From positions 1-58,726 of the forward strand of contig JAFGHA010000126.1 of the NCBI GenBank assembly GCA_016930275.1: a stretch of DNA of 58,726 bases, written 5' to 3'. How positions within the stretch are numbered: the first letter of the stretch is position 1; each line of letters starts with the position of its first letter. The notes under the pieces are model-generated. The model was given only the letters and a program-made list of their open reading frames with translations, did not search any database and was not told the origin of the DNA. This stretch comes from Chitinispirillaceae bacterium (lineage in GTDB: Bacteria > Fibrobacterota > Chitinivibrionia > Chitinivibrionales > Chitinispirillaceae). Positions 26,045-35,950 of the stretch are shown here, in pieces. A program made the position numbers and the translations under genes.

Positions 26045-27814
26045 TCAGGCAATAATCAGTGACGCGAGGTATGCTCCTACCCCCGCGAGATAAAACAGAC
26101 CATCGGCAAGCAGATTGAACAGTGCATTACGGTTTTTCCGGATATACGGATTAACTTTCACAAAAGCGAATATATAGAGCAGCACCGGTATCTGAAACAG
26201 AAACTGTATCGTGTTCTGCTTCCGGTATGCACTTATTCCCATCAGCGCAGGGAACAGCAGTAGCCCGAAAAAACAACTGACGACAAGTATCTGGAGCGCT
26301 TTGCGCGCCCGTTTTTCACCGAAAATAGTGATAAGGGTTTCACGCCCCATAATACGATCGCCCTCGATATCACGCAGATCGAATATTAAAGAGCGCAGAA
26401 AAGCGAGAATAAAAATCCAGCAGAAGGTGGCGGGTGCAACAGGAAACATGATTGCTCCGCCATTGATCAGATGGGGTATGAGCGTAAGCACCGTCGCCCA
26501 GGCCAGAGCGACAAACAGATCGCGCGACGTCGGTATGTCCTTGAGATTTTTGTAACGGAAAAACGCCCGCAGAAACCGTGGCATAAACGTCATATGGTAA
26601 GCACTGCCGGCAACCGATGCGAAAAGCATCAGCACTCCCAATTCCCGTTTTATCATAAAGCTCAAAAACAGCAGCACCAGTATACTCGCTCCGGAAACAA
26701 TCCAGAGCTGCCTTCGGTATACCTGGTAAAAACGGTAGCGGGAAATACCATGATGTTCCATCGATTCGATACTCCCCAGACTGTTCCACAGATACATTGA
26801 CAGAAAATAAAGAAACGCCATTGCGGCGCCTCCCGCAGTAAACGGTAATCCGAGCAGAAAGCTGCTCGCATACAGCAGACTCACCGCGCCCAGTGCGACG
26901 AATATATTCAGATTCGCACAGATATCGAGTCCATGCCATATTAGATTGTGAATTCCCCGTTTGCGCGTCTGATCCATGAAATGGAGATAATCGTTCACCC
27001 GCTTAATCATCCAGTTGGGGGTTGATGCACCGGCAGTAACACCGACCGTCCGGCAGTTGGCGATACGGTTCCAGTCAATCTCCTGTTCGGTTTCCACCAG
27101 CTGGGTAGGAGTTCCGCTCTCAGCCGCTATTTTCGCAAGACGCTGCGTATTGGCACTGTTTTTTCCCCCCACCACGATCAGCGCATCAACCTGACTGGCC
27201 AGCAATGCCACCTCCGTTTGTCGAAGATCGGTGGCAGAGCAGATGGTTTTTTTCACCACAACATCCTGCGCATCGCGGTAGCGCTCCTTCACCGCATCCG
27301 CTATCGCATCAAACAACAGCCGGTCGAAAGTGGTTTGTGACACCAGGCACACTTTATCACCGTCGGGCAATGCGGCGACTTGTGCGACACTGTCAATAAG
27401 CACACCGTTCTCACCCGCATACCCGAGCAACCCGATCACCTCCGGATGACCGGCGTCTCCGGTTATAATGATCCGGTACTCCTGCCTGCGGTAGCGTTCG
27501 ATAACTTTGTGGACGGTTTTCACCTTAGGACAGGTGCCGTCGATAATTTCATGACCGGCACTCCGATACCGCTCCTGTAATTGTGGAGGTATGCCGTGTG
27601 CCCGGATCAGAAGTTTGGAGGTGCTCTCCGGCGGCGTGGAATCGTCAAGCTCCTCAACACCCCGTTGTCTGAGCATTTCGAGGGTCTGACTGTTGTGAAT
27701 AAGCGGTCCGATGGTATAAATTCCATCTGAATGTGCAGCCTGTTCAAGCGAAAGATCCACCGCACGTCTGACCCCCATACAGAATCCCGCGGTTTTTGCG
27801 CTTATTATCTTCAT
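26045..27814 (-). CDS. ispH: IspH (HMBPP reductase) fused to UbiA-like membrane prenyltransferase
   Basis: Starting at the ATG at 27814 (MKIISAKTAGFCMGV) gives 589 residues. Residues 1-285 are a full IspH: the three 4Fe-4S cysteines are in GFCMGV (Cys12), DGTCPKV and TICSATDLRQ; the catalytic GHPEV, VSQTTF and NSAN motifs and the TAGASTP signature are present. It makes IPP and DMAPP in the MEP pathway. Residues about 300-589 have eight or nine membrane helices of the UbiA superfamily, with the second Asp motif DLRDIEGDR intact. The first motif, normally NDxxDxxxD, is degenerate (NSLGSIESME). Upstream residues to 27880 are open but are probably not translated. The fusion would couple an isoprenoid source to a membrane transferase; the acceptor is unknown. 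Confidence 0.9.
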   Translation of the reverse strand: MKIISAKTAGFCMGVRRAVDLSLEQAAHSDGIYTIGPLIHNSQTLEMLRQRGVEELDDSTPPESTSKLLIRAHGIPPQLQERYRSAGHEIIDGTCPKVKTVHKVIERYRRQEYRIIITGDAGHPEVIGLLGYAGENGVLIDSVAQVAALPDGDKVCLVSQTTFDRLLFDAIADAVKERYRDAQDVVVKKTICSATDLRQTEVALLASQVDALIVVGGKNSANTQRLAKIAAESGTPTQLVETEQEIDWNRIANCRTVGVTAGASTPNWMIKRVNDYLHFMDQTRKRGIHNLIWHGLDICANLNIFVALGAVSLLYASSFLLGLPFTAGGAAMAFLYFLSMYLWNSLGSIESMEHHGISRYRFYQVYRRQLWIVSGASILVLLFLSFMIKRELGVLMLFASVAGSAYHMTFMPRFLRAFFRYKNLKDIPTSRDLFVALAWATVLTLIPHLINGGAIMFPVAPATFCWIFILAFLRSLIFDLRDIEGDRIMGRETLITIFGEKRARKALQILVVSCFFGLLLFPALMGISAYRKQNTIQFLFQIPVLLYIFAFVKVNPYIRKNRNALFNLLADGLFYLAGVGAYLASLIIA

Positions 27815-27992
27815 CGGATACCAGATATTCTCTCTGTTCTTGTCGTGTTCAACCGGCCGGCTTAACGGTTCACTTGCCATTGCAGCAAAAACCCGCCGGA
27901 AACCGTCTGCTCTGACTTAAAAATACATATCGCAGGCTGCAGTCCTGTGTAAAAAGGTTGGCGCGGTCTCTTCCGAAAGCCATATTTACACA

Positions 27993-28910
27993 ATGTCACC
28001 GGTTATTGAAGTGGATTCCATCACCAAATCATTCGGAAAATATCAGATCATTTCTTCCGTCTCGATGCACATTGAACCGGGATGCATCTATGGGCTGGTA
28101 GGACTCAACGGAGCCGGGAAAACCACCTTACTGCGTCTGATGCTGGGTATCCTCAAACCGGACAATGGCAGCATCTCGATTAACGGCAACACTCCCTGGG
28201 ACCACCATCCGCTGTTCTACCGCAATTGCGGGGTAGTACTTGAAAACGATGGATTCTGGGGCAATCTGACGGCTCGGGAAAACTGTGCGATTTATGCATC
28301 GGCCAAAGGAATTACCCGATCCGATCTGGAAAGTTATCTTGCCACCAGCTGGTCGTCCACCGGCCTCTTCGCCGGGGAAAAAAAGGTACGTCACTTCTCC
28401 CGCGGCCAGCGGATGCAATGCGCACTCTGTCGAGCATTCATCGGTGCACCAACCGTCTGTTTTCTCGATGAACCGGCACTCGCTCTCGATCTGAATGCCT
28501 ATAATCACTTCAAGCAGCTGGCCACCGATGCACGCGATCGGGGTGCCGCACTTATCATCAGTTCACATCAGCTGGATACCATCGATGAATTGTGTGATCG
28601 CGTGGGAATTCTTCGGGACGGTACCATTACTGAAATTTCCAGAAACAGTACTGACGAAAACTGGTACATCGCCACCGGCGACAATCGGATCTACGGTACC
28701 ATCATTACCGAAAATGGCGGCCGGGATGTGCAGTATGATAAGGGCTGGCATTTCACACTCGAGCAGGTGACCGTACGAATGCCTGTCATTATCCGGACTC
28801 TTGTTGAATCCGGCGCTGCAATCACCGAGGTCCGTCGGGAAGACACCGGCTTCTCACCCTTAATACGGACACACTATACCGGGAATACCCTCCGGAAGGA
28901 ATCGGAATGA
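27993..28910 (+). CDS. ABC-2 type exporter ATPase
   Basis: Cytoplasmic ATPase of 305 residues. Walker A GLNGAGKTT at 37-45, a degenerate signature HFSRGQRMQ in place of LSGGQ, Walker B TVCFLDEPAL, and the switch His in SSHQLD are visible. The C-terminal 90 residues resemble the extra domain of CcmA/NatA-like exporters. The start ATG has no Shine-Dalgarno and lies just after a weak promoter-like CATATTTA, so the mRNA may be nearly leaderless. The gene overlaps the permease gene by 4 bases. The substrate is unknown. Confidence 0.9.
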   Translation: MSPVIEVDSITKSFGKYQIISSVSMHIEPGCIYGLVGLNGAGKTTLLRLMLGILKPDNGSISINGNTPWDHHPLFYRNCGVVLENDGFWGNLTARENCAIYASAKGITRSDLESYLATSWSSTGLFAGEKKVRHFSRGQRMQCALCRAFIGAPTVCFLDEPALALDLNAYNHFKQLATDARDRGAALIISSHQLDTIDELCDRVGILRDGTITEISRNSTDENWYIATGDNRIYGTIITENGGRDVQYDKGWHFTLEQVTVRMPVIIRTLVESGAAITEVRREDTGFSPLIRTHYTGNTLRKESE

Positions 28911-29566
28911 ACGGTATACTTATAATAATCCGAAAAGAATGGCGTACCTTCGCCGGATCGGATCGTGGCATGTTTCTGCTCTACGCGATACTGATAGTCA
29001 GCTGGAGTTTCATGCTTGCGAACCCGTCGACCGGTCCGGTGGAAACGGGCCCGCTCTGGCTGGTGTTCTTCTCGGTAGTCATCTCGGCAAATTTCTCCAA
29101 TACGGTATTTATTTCCGAACGGCTTAACGGTAATCTTGAAATACTTCTCACCAGTGGAATCGCCAGGAAGCATATACTTTTCGGAAAAATGATTTTCATC
29201 GCGGGGATAAGTACCCTGATAGGACTGGTGTGCATTGCGTTTTCGTCGTTTCTGCGCAGCGCGGTATTCCACACCACCGGCTCATCGACCGGCCCCGCCG
29301 AAGTACTGCTTTACTGCTGCGCAGTATTCATGAACACCGCCGGCAGTGCCTGGCTGTCGGTATTCATGAGCAACCCGCGTCTGCTGCATCTGGCGAATCT
29401 GTTCACCCTCGCACTGCTCATTACCGCGTACATGGTGATCTCCGCGTATCTGCCACTGCCCCCCGAAACGCTTTCAGCGGTACTGGTACTGCTCGGTATC
29501 GGTGCAACGATTTTCGCGGTTCGCCTGTACGAAAGCGAGAAAATACTGCAACCGGTCAACCTGTAG
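28907..29566 (+). CDS. ABC-2 type exporter permease
   Basis: Protein of 219 residues with six hydrophobic helices, partner of the ATPase whose stop it overlaps (ATGA). The FISERLNGNLEILLTSGIARKHILFGK loop is characteristic of ABC-2 permeases of the NatB/CcmB-like class (ExxxGTLExLLxxPis pattern). It is on the short side for the class (usually 230-400). The pair forms a stand-alone exporter; nothing nearby identifies the cargo. Confidence 0.88.
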   Translation: MNGILIIIRKEWRTFAGSDRGMFLLYAILIVSWSFMLANPSTGPVETGPLWLVFFSVVISANFSNTVFISERLNGNLEILLTSGIARKHILFGKMIFIAGISTLIGLVCIAFSSFLRSAVFHTTGSSTGPAEVLLYCCAVFMNTAGSAWLSVFMSNPRLLHLANLFTLALLITAYMVISAYLPLPPETLSAVLVLLGIGATIFAVRLYESEKILQPVNL

Positions 29567-29644
29567 CCGCTTCCCCGGAATTCTCGATTTACATAACCGG
29601 GGGCAGTTATTTCGCATCCCCGAAAAAAAAAGAGACAAAAAATA

Positions 29645-30187
29645 ATGCGACGATGTTCCAGCCATTTATTCCCACTGCTTCCAATTTTCATGTTTTTTTC
29701 TTCGAATACCGGAGCAGGCGTTTCTATAGCGGATGACACATTACACCACCGGGTAATGCTCATCAGTCGGTTTGAACACTATTCGATCGCCGGATACGGT
29801 TACGGTTCCTACAGATCAGATATTTCATTTCTCTACTACGGTTTTCTCTTTGAAAACGATCTGGAGACCATAACGGGAGTGAATTTTCCGGGAACGAATC
29901 TGGCAAAAGCCCTTCGTCCGGTTCCGCAGACTCGCGGCTGGATGGAAGCATACAAGTGGTCTCGGATCGCATCAATACCTTGCCTGATAGCAGGAATCGG
30001 AACGACCTTGAGTGGACTGGTGTATGCATTAAACGAGAATCCGGACGGGCGATTCGGCAACCGCGTGCCGCTTATCATCGGCCTGAGTACCCTCGGACTG
30101 AGTGCGTCGCTTGAAGTATCCCGACATGTCTGGATTCACATTGCAGTCGGGAAATACAACGAATCGGTATTAAAAACCGCGAATTAA
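29645..30187 (+). CDS. hypothetical exported or membrane protein
   Basis: Protein of 180 residues with a signal-like N-terminus (about 1-25), a Tyr/Gly-rich segment (YSIAGYGYGSYRSD), then two hydrophobic helices (about 112-130 and 143-160) ending in a short charged tail. I recognise no family. It starts 78 bases after the ABC permease on the same strand and may belong to that transcription unit. It ends convergently with the radical SAM gene. Confidence 0.65.
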   Translation: MRRCSSHLFPLLPIFMFFSSNTGAGVSIADDTLHHRVMLISRFEHYSIAGYGYGSYRSDISFLYYGFLFENDLETITGVNFPGTNLAKALRPVPQTRGWMEAYKWSRIASIPCLIAGIGTTLSGLVYALNENPDGRFGNRVPLIIGLSTLGLSASLEVSRHVWIHIAVGKYNESVLKTAN

Positions 30188-30237
30188 AAGTATCATTGGA
30201 ACGTCGCCGCAGGAACCATGCACGAATCCGGCAGGGT

Positions 30238-31107
30238 TCAAAGCCCCCGGAGCCATTCCGGAGTAAGCGGGATATCACCCCGTAACGCGCAATCAATGAG
30301 TGAAAGCGCGTGGAGTTTCTCCCTGGGCAACCGTATCTTCAACGGAAGGTAGTTCGAGGCGTGGTTGGCGTAGAACATTCCCGGTCGTAAATCTGTGTGC
30401 GCAAGCATGGTTCTGAGTTCACACAACATCTGACGTGCATCCGGCAATACGAAGGTTCCCGCTGTCAGCCGGTCGCACAGCACCGTTCCCTCAACCGGCA
30501 TATAACTCAAAGCACCCACATACGGCGGATTCATTTCGCTGAGCGCTTCGCCGGTAGCAACGGCATGCACCTCCGAGCGTTCCACTCCGCCAAGCCCCAG
30601 AATCACCGTCACGAACAATTTGATTCCGGCGTTTCTCACTTTTTTCCCCTGTGCGATAATCTCCCTGGAACTTCCCCATTTTTCTACTGATTTCAGTGTA
30701 ATATCATCACCTGATTCGAGTCCCATGTGGATCATCGAAAGCCCGAGTGTCTTAAGCTGTCGCAGCTCATTGCTATTTTTCCGTGCGATACTCCTGGCAT
30801 TCGCATACATGCTGATCCGTTTTACCCGGGGAAGGCGCTCGTGTATTCTCATAAAAAGCTCAACCAGTCGCTCCTGCGGAAGTATCAGTGCATCTCCGTC
30901 ACAGAAAAAAAGGCGTTCTTTATCCGGATAGTGTTGGGCAGCGTCTTCAAGGTCAGCATCGATGAGTTTCGTTTCCTTTATACGAAACCGCTTTTCCTTG
31001 TACGCAGCACAGAAAGCACACCGGTTATACGAACAACCTACCGTTACCTGTAGCAGAATACTGTCCGCCTCATTTGGAGGACGCAACAGAGACCCTTCGT
31101 AGTGCAT
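30238..31107 (-). CDS. radical SAM protein
   Basis: Protein of 289 residues from the ATG at 31107, which has GGGAG at good spacing; the frame is also open through two upstream GTG codons. The 4Fe-4S motif is CSYNRCAFC (CxxxCxxC) near residues 29-37, followed by a standard partial TIM barrel: FFCDGDAL, MIHMGLESGDD, LFVTVILGLGG. The fold and motif spacing resemble Elp3/HemN-like B12-independent radical SAM proteins. No extra iron-sulfur or B12 domain is seen. The substrate cannot be assigned. Confidence 0.88.
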   Translation of the reverse strand: MHYEGSLLRPPNEADSILLQVTVGCSYNRCAFCAAYKEKRFRIKETKLIDADLEDAAQHYPDKERLFFCDGDALILPQERLVELFMRIHERLPRVKRISMYANARSIARKNSNELRQLKTLGLSMIHMGLESGDDITLKSVEKWGSSREIIAQGKKVRNAGIKLFVTVILGLGGVERSEVHAVATGEALSEMNPPYVGALSYMPVEGTVLCDRLTAGTFVLPDARQMLCELRTMLAHTDLRPGMFYANHASNYLPLKIRLPREKLHALSLIDCALRGDIPLTPEWLRGL

Positions 31108-31353
31108 CACCACTCCCTTTCAGCGACCGGTGTAACTGACGCCGGATCTACTGCGTACCCTGTACCTTTCAGCTTTTTCATTTCCCGTAATGATATCGAG
31201 GTTGTATCCGGTATGCAAGATTCTCTTTGATTCCGGTCAGATCAGATGTCGTTTTTTTCAACCTGTACGGAAAACAACGTACTACTTGTATTTTTGTGAG
31301 CCCGATTCCGAAAAACCATATTCAAATTCATGACCAGAAACTAAATTTGTTTT

Positions 31354-33066
31354 ATGAAATCTCTATTGCGAGCACCGGTGATAAAAAAAATATTGCTTAG
31401 CATTGCCAGTGCACCACTATTAAAAAAATTGGACCAGGCGTCCCGCGACATCAAAAGCTCACAGAACCAGATACTTTCCTCAATCATCAGACAGTCAGAG
31501 AATACCGCGTTCGGAAAAGAGCATCGTTTCAGTTCAATAAAAACACTGGACGATTTCAAAAAAGCTGTTCCAATACGCGATTTTGAAGGTCACCGCCCCT
31601 ATATCGAAAAAATGTGCCGGGGAGAATCCGATGTTCTTTTTCCAGGCAAACCTCTTTTCTACAATACCACCAGCGGTACTGTTGACAAACCAAAATTGAT
31701 TCCCGTATCCGAGGAATACTTTAAAACCGCCTACAGCGACATCAATAAACTCTGGTTTTCATCCTGTCTGAAAGACAATCCGCACCTGTTTCACGGACAG
31801 AACCTTTCCGCAGTGGCTCCGGCCGTCGAAGGCCATGTGGAAGACGGTACACCGTTCGGGTCGATATCCGGAGTAGCCTACCGTAATATTCCGCCGATTC
31901 TCAAGGATCTCTATTCATGCCCCTATCCGGTTATTTGTATCAAAGACTATCTGGCGAAATATTATGCAATGCTACGTTGTGCCCTCGGAACTACCATATC
32001 CTATATAATAACGGTCAACCCCTCCACGCTCCTGCAGTTCCACCGTACTGTTCTTGAAAATAAAGAGGATATTATCCGGGATATTCATGACGGCACCCTT
32101 CGCAGCGATGTAGCGGCACACATTGATCCGGCGGATCGTCCTGGGGTGCTTGAACAGTTCTCCCCGAATCATTCGAAAGCGAAACAGCTTGAATCAATTT
32201 TCCAGACACATGATGGACACCTCCTGCCGCTTCACTACTGGCCCGATCTCGTATGCATCAATACATGGAAACAGGGCAACTGCAGTTTAATACTGCCGAA
32301 ACTGGCGGGGTATTTTCCGAAATGCACCGTGCTTCGTGAATTCGGCTATCAGGCAAGTGAAGTGCGGGCCGGCCTGGTACTCGGTAACGACTGGAATTAT
32401 TCGCTGCTTCTGGCGCAGCAGTACCTTTTTGAATTCATCGAAGTGTCATCAGCTCCCACCGAGAATGCTCCCGTGCTGGAACCGCACGAACTGGAAATCG
32501 GAAAATCGTACTACATTCTCTTCAGTAACGGCAGCGGGCTTTACCGTTACAACATCAACGATATAATACGGGTAACCGGATTCTACCGGCAGTTTCCCCT
32601 CTTTGAATTCATCCAGAAGGGTGAAGGGGTCACCAGTCTTACCGGCGAAAAAATTTCAGAAGTACAGGTAATCAGAGCCGTGGAAGATGCCGCCAGACAG
32701 ATCGGTATATCGGTGGAATTTTATACAATGTTCTGTGATCGAACCGCATTCCGCTACCGGCTTTATGTGGAATTCCGCCCAGATACCGGCGAAGAAACAA
32801 AAACGGAATTTCTCACCACGGTGGATGCACAGCTGAAATATTATAATCAGGAATATGCCGTTAAACGGGGTACCGAACGCCTGCAACGACCGGATCTGAT
32901 AGAATTGCAACCGAATTCCTACGAATTACTGAAAAACAAGTTGATCGAAGAGGATCTGGTTCGGGAGGGACAGTATAAAGTCCGGTATCTGAGAGATGAC
33001 CGAGAGATGCAGCGAAAATATGAAGCACTTGCGGTAAAAAAAATACTTATTGCTTCGGAAAACTAA
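31354..33066 (+). CDS. GH3-family acyl-acid-amido synthetase
   Basis: Protein of 570 residues, the usual length of GH3 enzymes. The three ATP/AMP-binding motifs are visible: YNTTSGTVDKPKLIPVS, then REFGYQASEVRAG, and YILFSNGSGLYRYNINDIIRVTGFY. The family adenylates a carboxylic acid and joins it to an amine, usually an amino acid; plant members conjugate auxin or jasmonate. Bacterial members are poorly studied. No Shine-Dalgarno is visible before the ATG. It is convergent with the histidine kinase and stands 3 kb from the radical SAM/acyltransferase pair. Substrates are unknown. Confidence 0.9.
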   Translation: MKSLLRAPVIKKILLSIASAPLLKKLDQASRDIKSSQNQILSSIIRQSENTAFGKEHRFSSIKTLDDFKKAVPIRDFEGHRPYIEKMCRGESDVLFPGKPLFYNTTSGTVDKPKLIPVSEEYFKTAYSDINKLWFSSCLKDNPHLFHGQNLSAVAPAVEGHVEDGTPFGSISGVAYRNIPPILKDLYSCPYPVICIKDYLAKYYAMLRCALGTTISYIITVNPSTLLQFHRTVLENKEDIIRDIHDGTLRSDVAAHIDPADRPGVLEQFSPNHSKAKQLESIFQTHDGHLLPLHYWPDLVCINTWKQGNCSLILPKLAGYFPKCTVLREFGYQASEVRAGLVLGNDWNYSLLLAQQYLFEFIEVSSAPTENAPVLEPHELEIGKSYYILFSNGSGLYRYNINDIIRVTGFYRQFPLFEFIQKGEGVTSLTGEKISEVQVIRAVEDAARQIGISVEFYTMFCDRTAFRYRLYVEFRPDTGEETKTEFLTTVDAQLKYYNQEYAVKRGTERLQRPDLIELQPNSYELLKNKLIEEDLVREGQYKVRYLRDDREMQRKYEALAVKKILIASEN

Positions 33067-33170
33067 ATCGAACCAGCCGTTTCAACACACCGTTTTATAC
33101 CGATTTTCATTCAGTAAACGGTTTTGGGAAATCTGCAGGATACCCGAATAGCTCCATATTTATTCAGAAT

Positions 33171-35678
33171 TTATTCTGAACCGGTCTTAAGCCGAGACTG
33201 CACAGTTTGCCGTATGGTGGCAACAAGTGCGGCAGGGGGGAACGGACGCCTCAGGAATGGATACAATGTTTCCGTCTCTTTTTCATCCTTCTCAATTATC
33301 CACAGTGGTGTAATGACATCATTGAAACCGGGAAGAGACTTTGCTTCATCGGCATAGGTCGTCATAAGAAGAAGGATGATGTTACTGTTCCCGTTTTGCT
33401 TCACCCACACTGCGGTTTCTTTGACCGAAGGAAACTTGATCACCGTATACCCCTGTCGACTTAGAATCTGCGAGCAGTAATTCCTGAACACCATATCGTT
33501 GTCAATAACAACTATTGTTACCTTCTTGTTTTCTGAAAGTACAGTGTTTTCGGTGAACGGATTATCCGTTTCAAAAAGTGGAAGCCGGATTATAAAGGTC
33601 GTGCCGTCACCCGGACGCGAATCAACGGTAATTTCACCGCCGTGGGATTTGACGATACCGTATACGACCGACAGCCCGAGCCCCGTGCCTTCACCTTTCT
33701 TTTTCGTGGAAAAAAAAGGATCGAAAATACGGGCAATGATATCAGGTGGAATACCGGAACCGGTATCCTCAACTTCAAGCTGCACCCAGCGTGGATCACC
33801 ATCCGACATTAACCGCATGATAACCGATCCGTCGATTTCAGCCATGGCGTCACGAGCATTGATACAGAGATTGAGCAGACACTGATTGATTTTTCCCGCG
33901 TCTCCCTTGATACAGAATGGCTCATCGGCCATTTCCACCGTTAGCCGGATATTCCTGCCGAGAATCGCCGGAAGAAGCGTTTTTACCTCATTCACGACAT
34001 CATTTACAATAAATGGTTCATTAATGACCGTCTCACCACGGCTGAAAGTGAGTAGATTTTTCGTCAGATTGTAGGCCCGTTCGTTGGCAATAAGAATACT
34101 GTCGACATACTCCTTGACTTTAGGTTCTGTGGTGATTTTATTGATCAGTTTCCCGTAACCGGACACCACTGAGAGCAGATTCTTGAAATCGTGCGCAAGA
34201 CCGCCGGCCATCTGACCCAGCAGGTCCATCCGCTGTGTTTGCACCAGCATTTCGTTGAGCCGTTTGGTTTCGGTAACGTCAACACCAATCGCACCAAGCC
34301 CGATCTCATCCCATTTGTCGTTGTAGAGCGGAAACGTGGCGAGTGCCACACTCTTCCAGTCGCCGTCTTTGGTACGGTAGTGTGTTTCCTGCAGTCCCAC
34401 CCTGCCGGTCAGATTATTCAGGATACTATCGGCATCCGCCTTTGAATCCGGCGGCGCTACGAGCAGCGAGAAATGCGTACCCGTCAGTTCCTTTTCGGAA
34501 TACCCGCTCTGCTCCACCATCGCGGGGTTCGCATACAGGATATCCCCTTTTTTATCGATTCCCACTATGATAGCCGGAGAATTTTCATACAGGGTCCGGT
34601 ACCGGTTCTCCACCGCATACAGCCGGTGTTCAATAGCGCGTTTGTCGGTAATGTCGCGAATACTTAAAAGAAATCCTGGCTTCTGTTGCGCCGTGGAATC
34701 AACCCATAAACAGGCGGTCTGACCGAACCGCCCTTCCTCCTTTGCGGTGCAGAAATTCAACTCCAGCAGTTCCGGGACCTGCGGTTTAGCCCTGCACGAA
34801 GTGTACATGTTATTCAAAATATCCCGCTGGCTGTCATCCGCCAGAAATTCCCCGAAATCACAGCCTATTAAATCCCCCGGGTTTTCCCGCTGAACAATCG
34901 AACAAAAACCCTTATTCGCAAAGCTGACCTTCCCATCGCCGTCGAGCCAGAGAATCCCCTCGTGCATATTGGCCATGATGTGGGAGTAAAAGTCTTTGAT
35001 GCCGAGAATTTCTTTATACTGGTCCTGGAGACGGTTGTAAGTTTCCTCCATATGAGCGAAGATCGCTTTCTGGGAGGAAACACGGAAGAGGAAAAAATTC
35101 TTCAGGCGCTCGAATACCGGAAGATCGGGAGTCCAGGTTATACGGTAGCGGCATTCGTGCGAGTCAGAACGCGCGGCACAGGTAATTTCAGTAAGCTGGA
35201 GATTACGCAATCGTTTCAACGCCAATGTCGCAAACGTGCATCCTCGATCAAAATCACAGATTTGCTGAGAATATGCTGAACCAGTTTTTGGAGTAAAAAC
35301 GACGTCGATTGCTCCCTCTGATTTCTGTTCAGCAACTACGGTAACAGTCGTGCATATCTTACTTGAAAAAAAATCTGGGATTTTGGAAATTATTATTGAA
35401 TGTGAAAAAACTTTTAAGAATAGTAACTGTATATTTGATGTCTGGTTTTTTGTTATCTCAACACCGGCTTCAAATAAGTTCCCACCAGCTCTTTCAAAGT
35501 TTTGCATCAGATGGATAACAAGCTCCATCGTCGTCCATTCATGCTGGTTTCGAAGTAATCCAACATGTTCTTCTATTCCATCGAATAGAGTGGATCGGCT
35601 AAAGTTATGTTCTGTCGCATAATTGATAAGTACAGAGGAGCTATAACACGAAACTTCTTTTTTAACCGATTCAGGCAT
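33171..35678 (-). CDS. PAS-domain sensor histidine kinase with degenerate receiver
   Basis: Protein of 835 residues, soluble. Residues 1-190 form a sensory domain of V4R/haem-NO-like character (late CxxxxxxxxHECRYRITW pattern; assignment weak). Two PAS domains follow (about 230-350 and 355-475; YENSPAIIVGIDKKGDILYANPAM). The kinase core has the H-box GGLAHDFKNLLS with His496, N-box NLCINARDAM and G-boxes DTGSGIPPDII and GTGLGLSVV. The C-terminal 115 residues have the receiver fold (VVIDND at the acidic pocket), but the phospho-acceptor position is Leu771 in NIILLLMTTY, and the usual Lys is Arg in FLRRPF, so it should not be phosphorylated. No separate response regulator is encoded nearby. Confidence 0.9.
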   Translation of the reverse strand: MPESVKKEVSCYSSSVLINYATEHNFSRSTLFDGIEEHVGLLRNQHEWTTMELVIHLMQNFERAGGNLFEAGVEITKNQTSNIQLLFLKVFSHSIIISKIPDFFSSKICTTVTVVAEQKSEGAIDVVFTPKTGSAYSQQICDFDRGCTFATLALKRLRNLQLTEITCAARSDSHECRYRITWTPDLPVFERLKNFFLFRVSSQKAIFAHMEETYNRLQDQYKEILGIKDFYSHIMANMHEGILWLDGDGKVSFANKGFCSIVQRENPGDLIGCDFGEFLADDSQRDILNNMYTSCRAKPQVPELLELNFCTAKEEGRFGQTACLWVDSTAQQKPGFLLSIRDITDKRAIEHRLYAVENRYRTLYENSPAIIVGIDKKGDILYANPAMVEQSGYSEKELTGTHFSLLVAPPDSKADADSILNNLTGRVGLQETHYRTKDGDWKSVALATFPLYNDKWDEIGLGAIGVDVTETKRLNEMLVQTQRMDLLGQMAGGLAHDFKNLLSVVSGYGKLINKITTEPKVKEYVDSILIANERAYNLTKNLLTFSRGETVINEPFIVNDVVNEVKTLLPAILGRNIRLTVEMADEPFCIKGDAGKINQCLLNLCINARDAMAEIDGSVIMRLMSDGDPRWVQLEVEDTGSGIPPDIIARIFDPFFSTKKKGEGTGLGLSVVYGIVKSHGGEITVDSRPGDGTTFIIRLPLFETDNPFTENTVLSENKKVTIVVIDNDMVFRNYCSQILSRQGYTVIKFPSVKETAVWVKQNGNSNIILLLMTTYADEAKSLPGFNDVITPLWIIEKDEKETETLYPFLRRPFPPAALVATIRQTVQSRLKTGSE

Positions 35679-35950
35679 TTTTAACCCTAATTTATTTTTA
35701 CCAACATAGCAATGGTTCTATTATATAATGAAATCTGCTGCGACTGTAACTTTTATCAGTTGCAGTATAAAACCGGTATCACCTGACGAAATCGTACGAT
35801 ACCGCATTTAAGATTCATGTGCATGTATTGGGAGTTTTCGATATTCGCGAGAATATCCGCATCCCATTGCAATCCAACGATATCTGTTTTTGAAATGGTT
35901 CCATTAAAATATTTTCAAATCGGTTTCCCTATCAACAAACCAGGAAAAAT

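Noticed and set aside
33163-33180. TTCAGAA-TTTA-TTCTGAA hairpin over the histidine kinase stop
   Set aside because: It is A+T-rich and only 7 bp, has no T run in either direction, and is likely too weak for a terminator.
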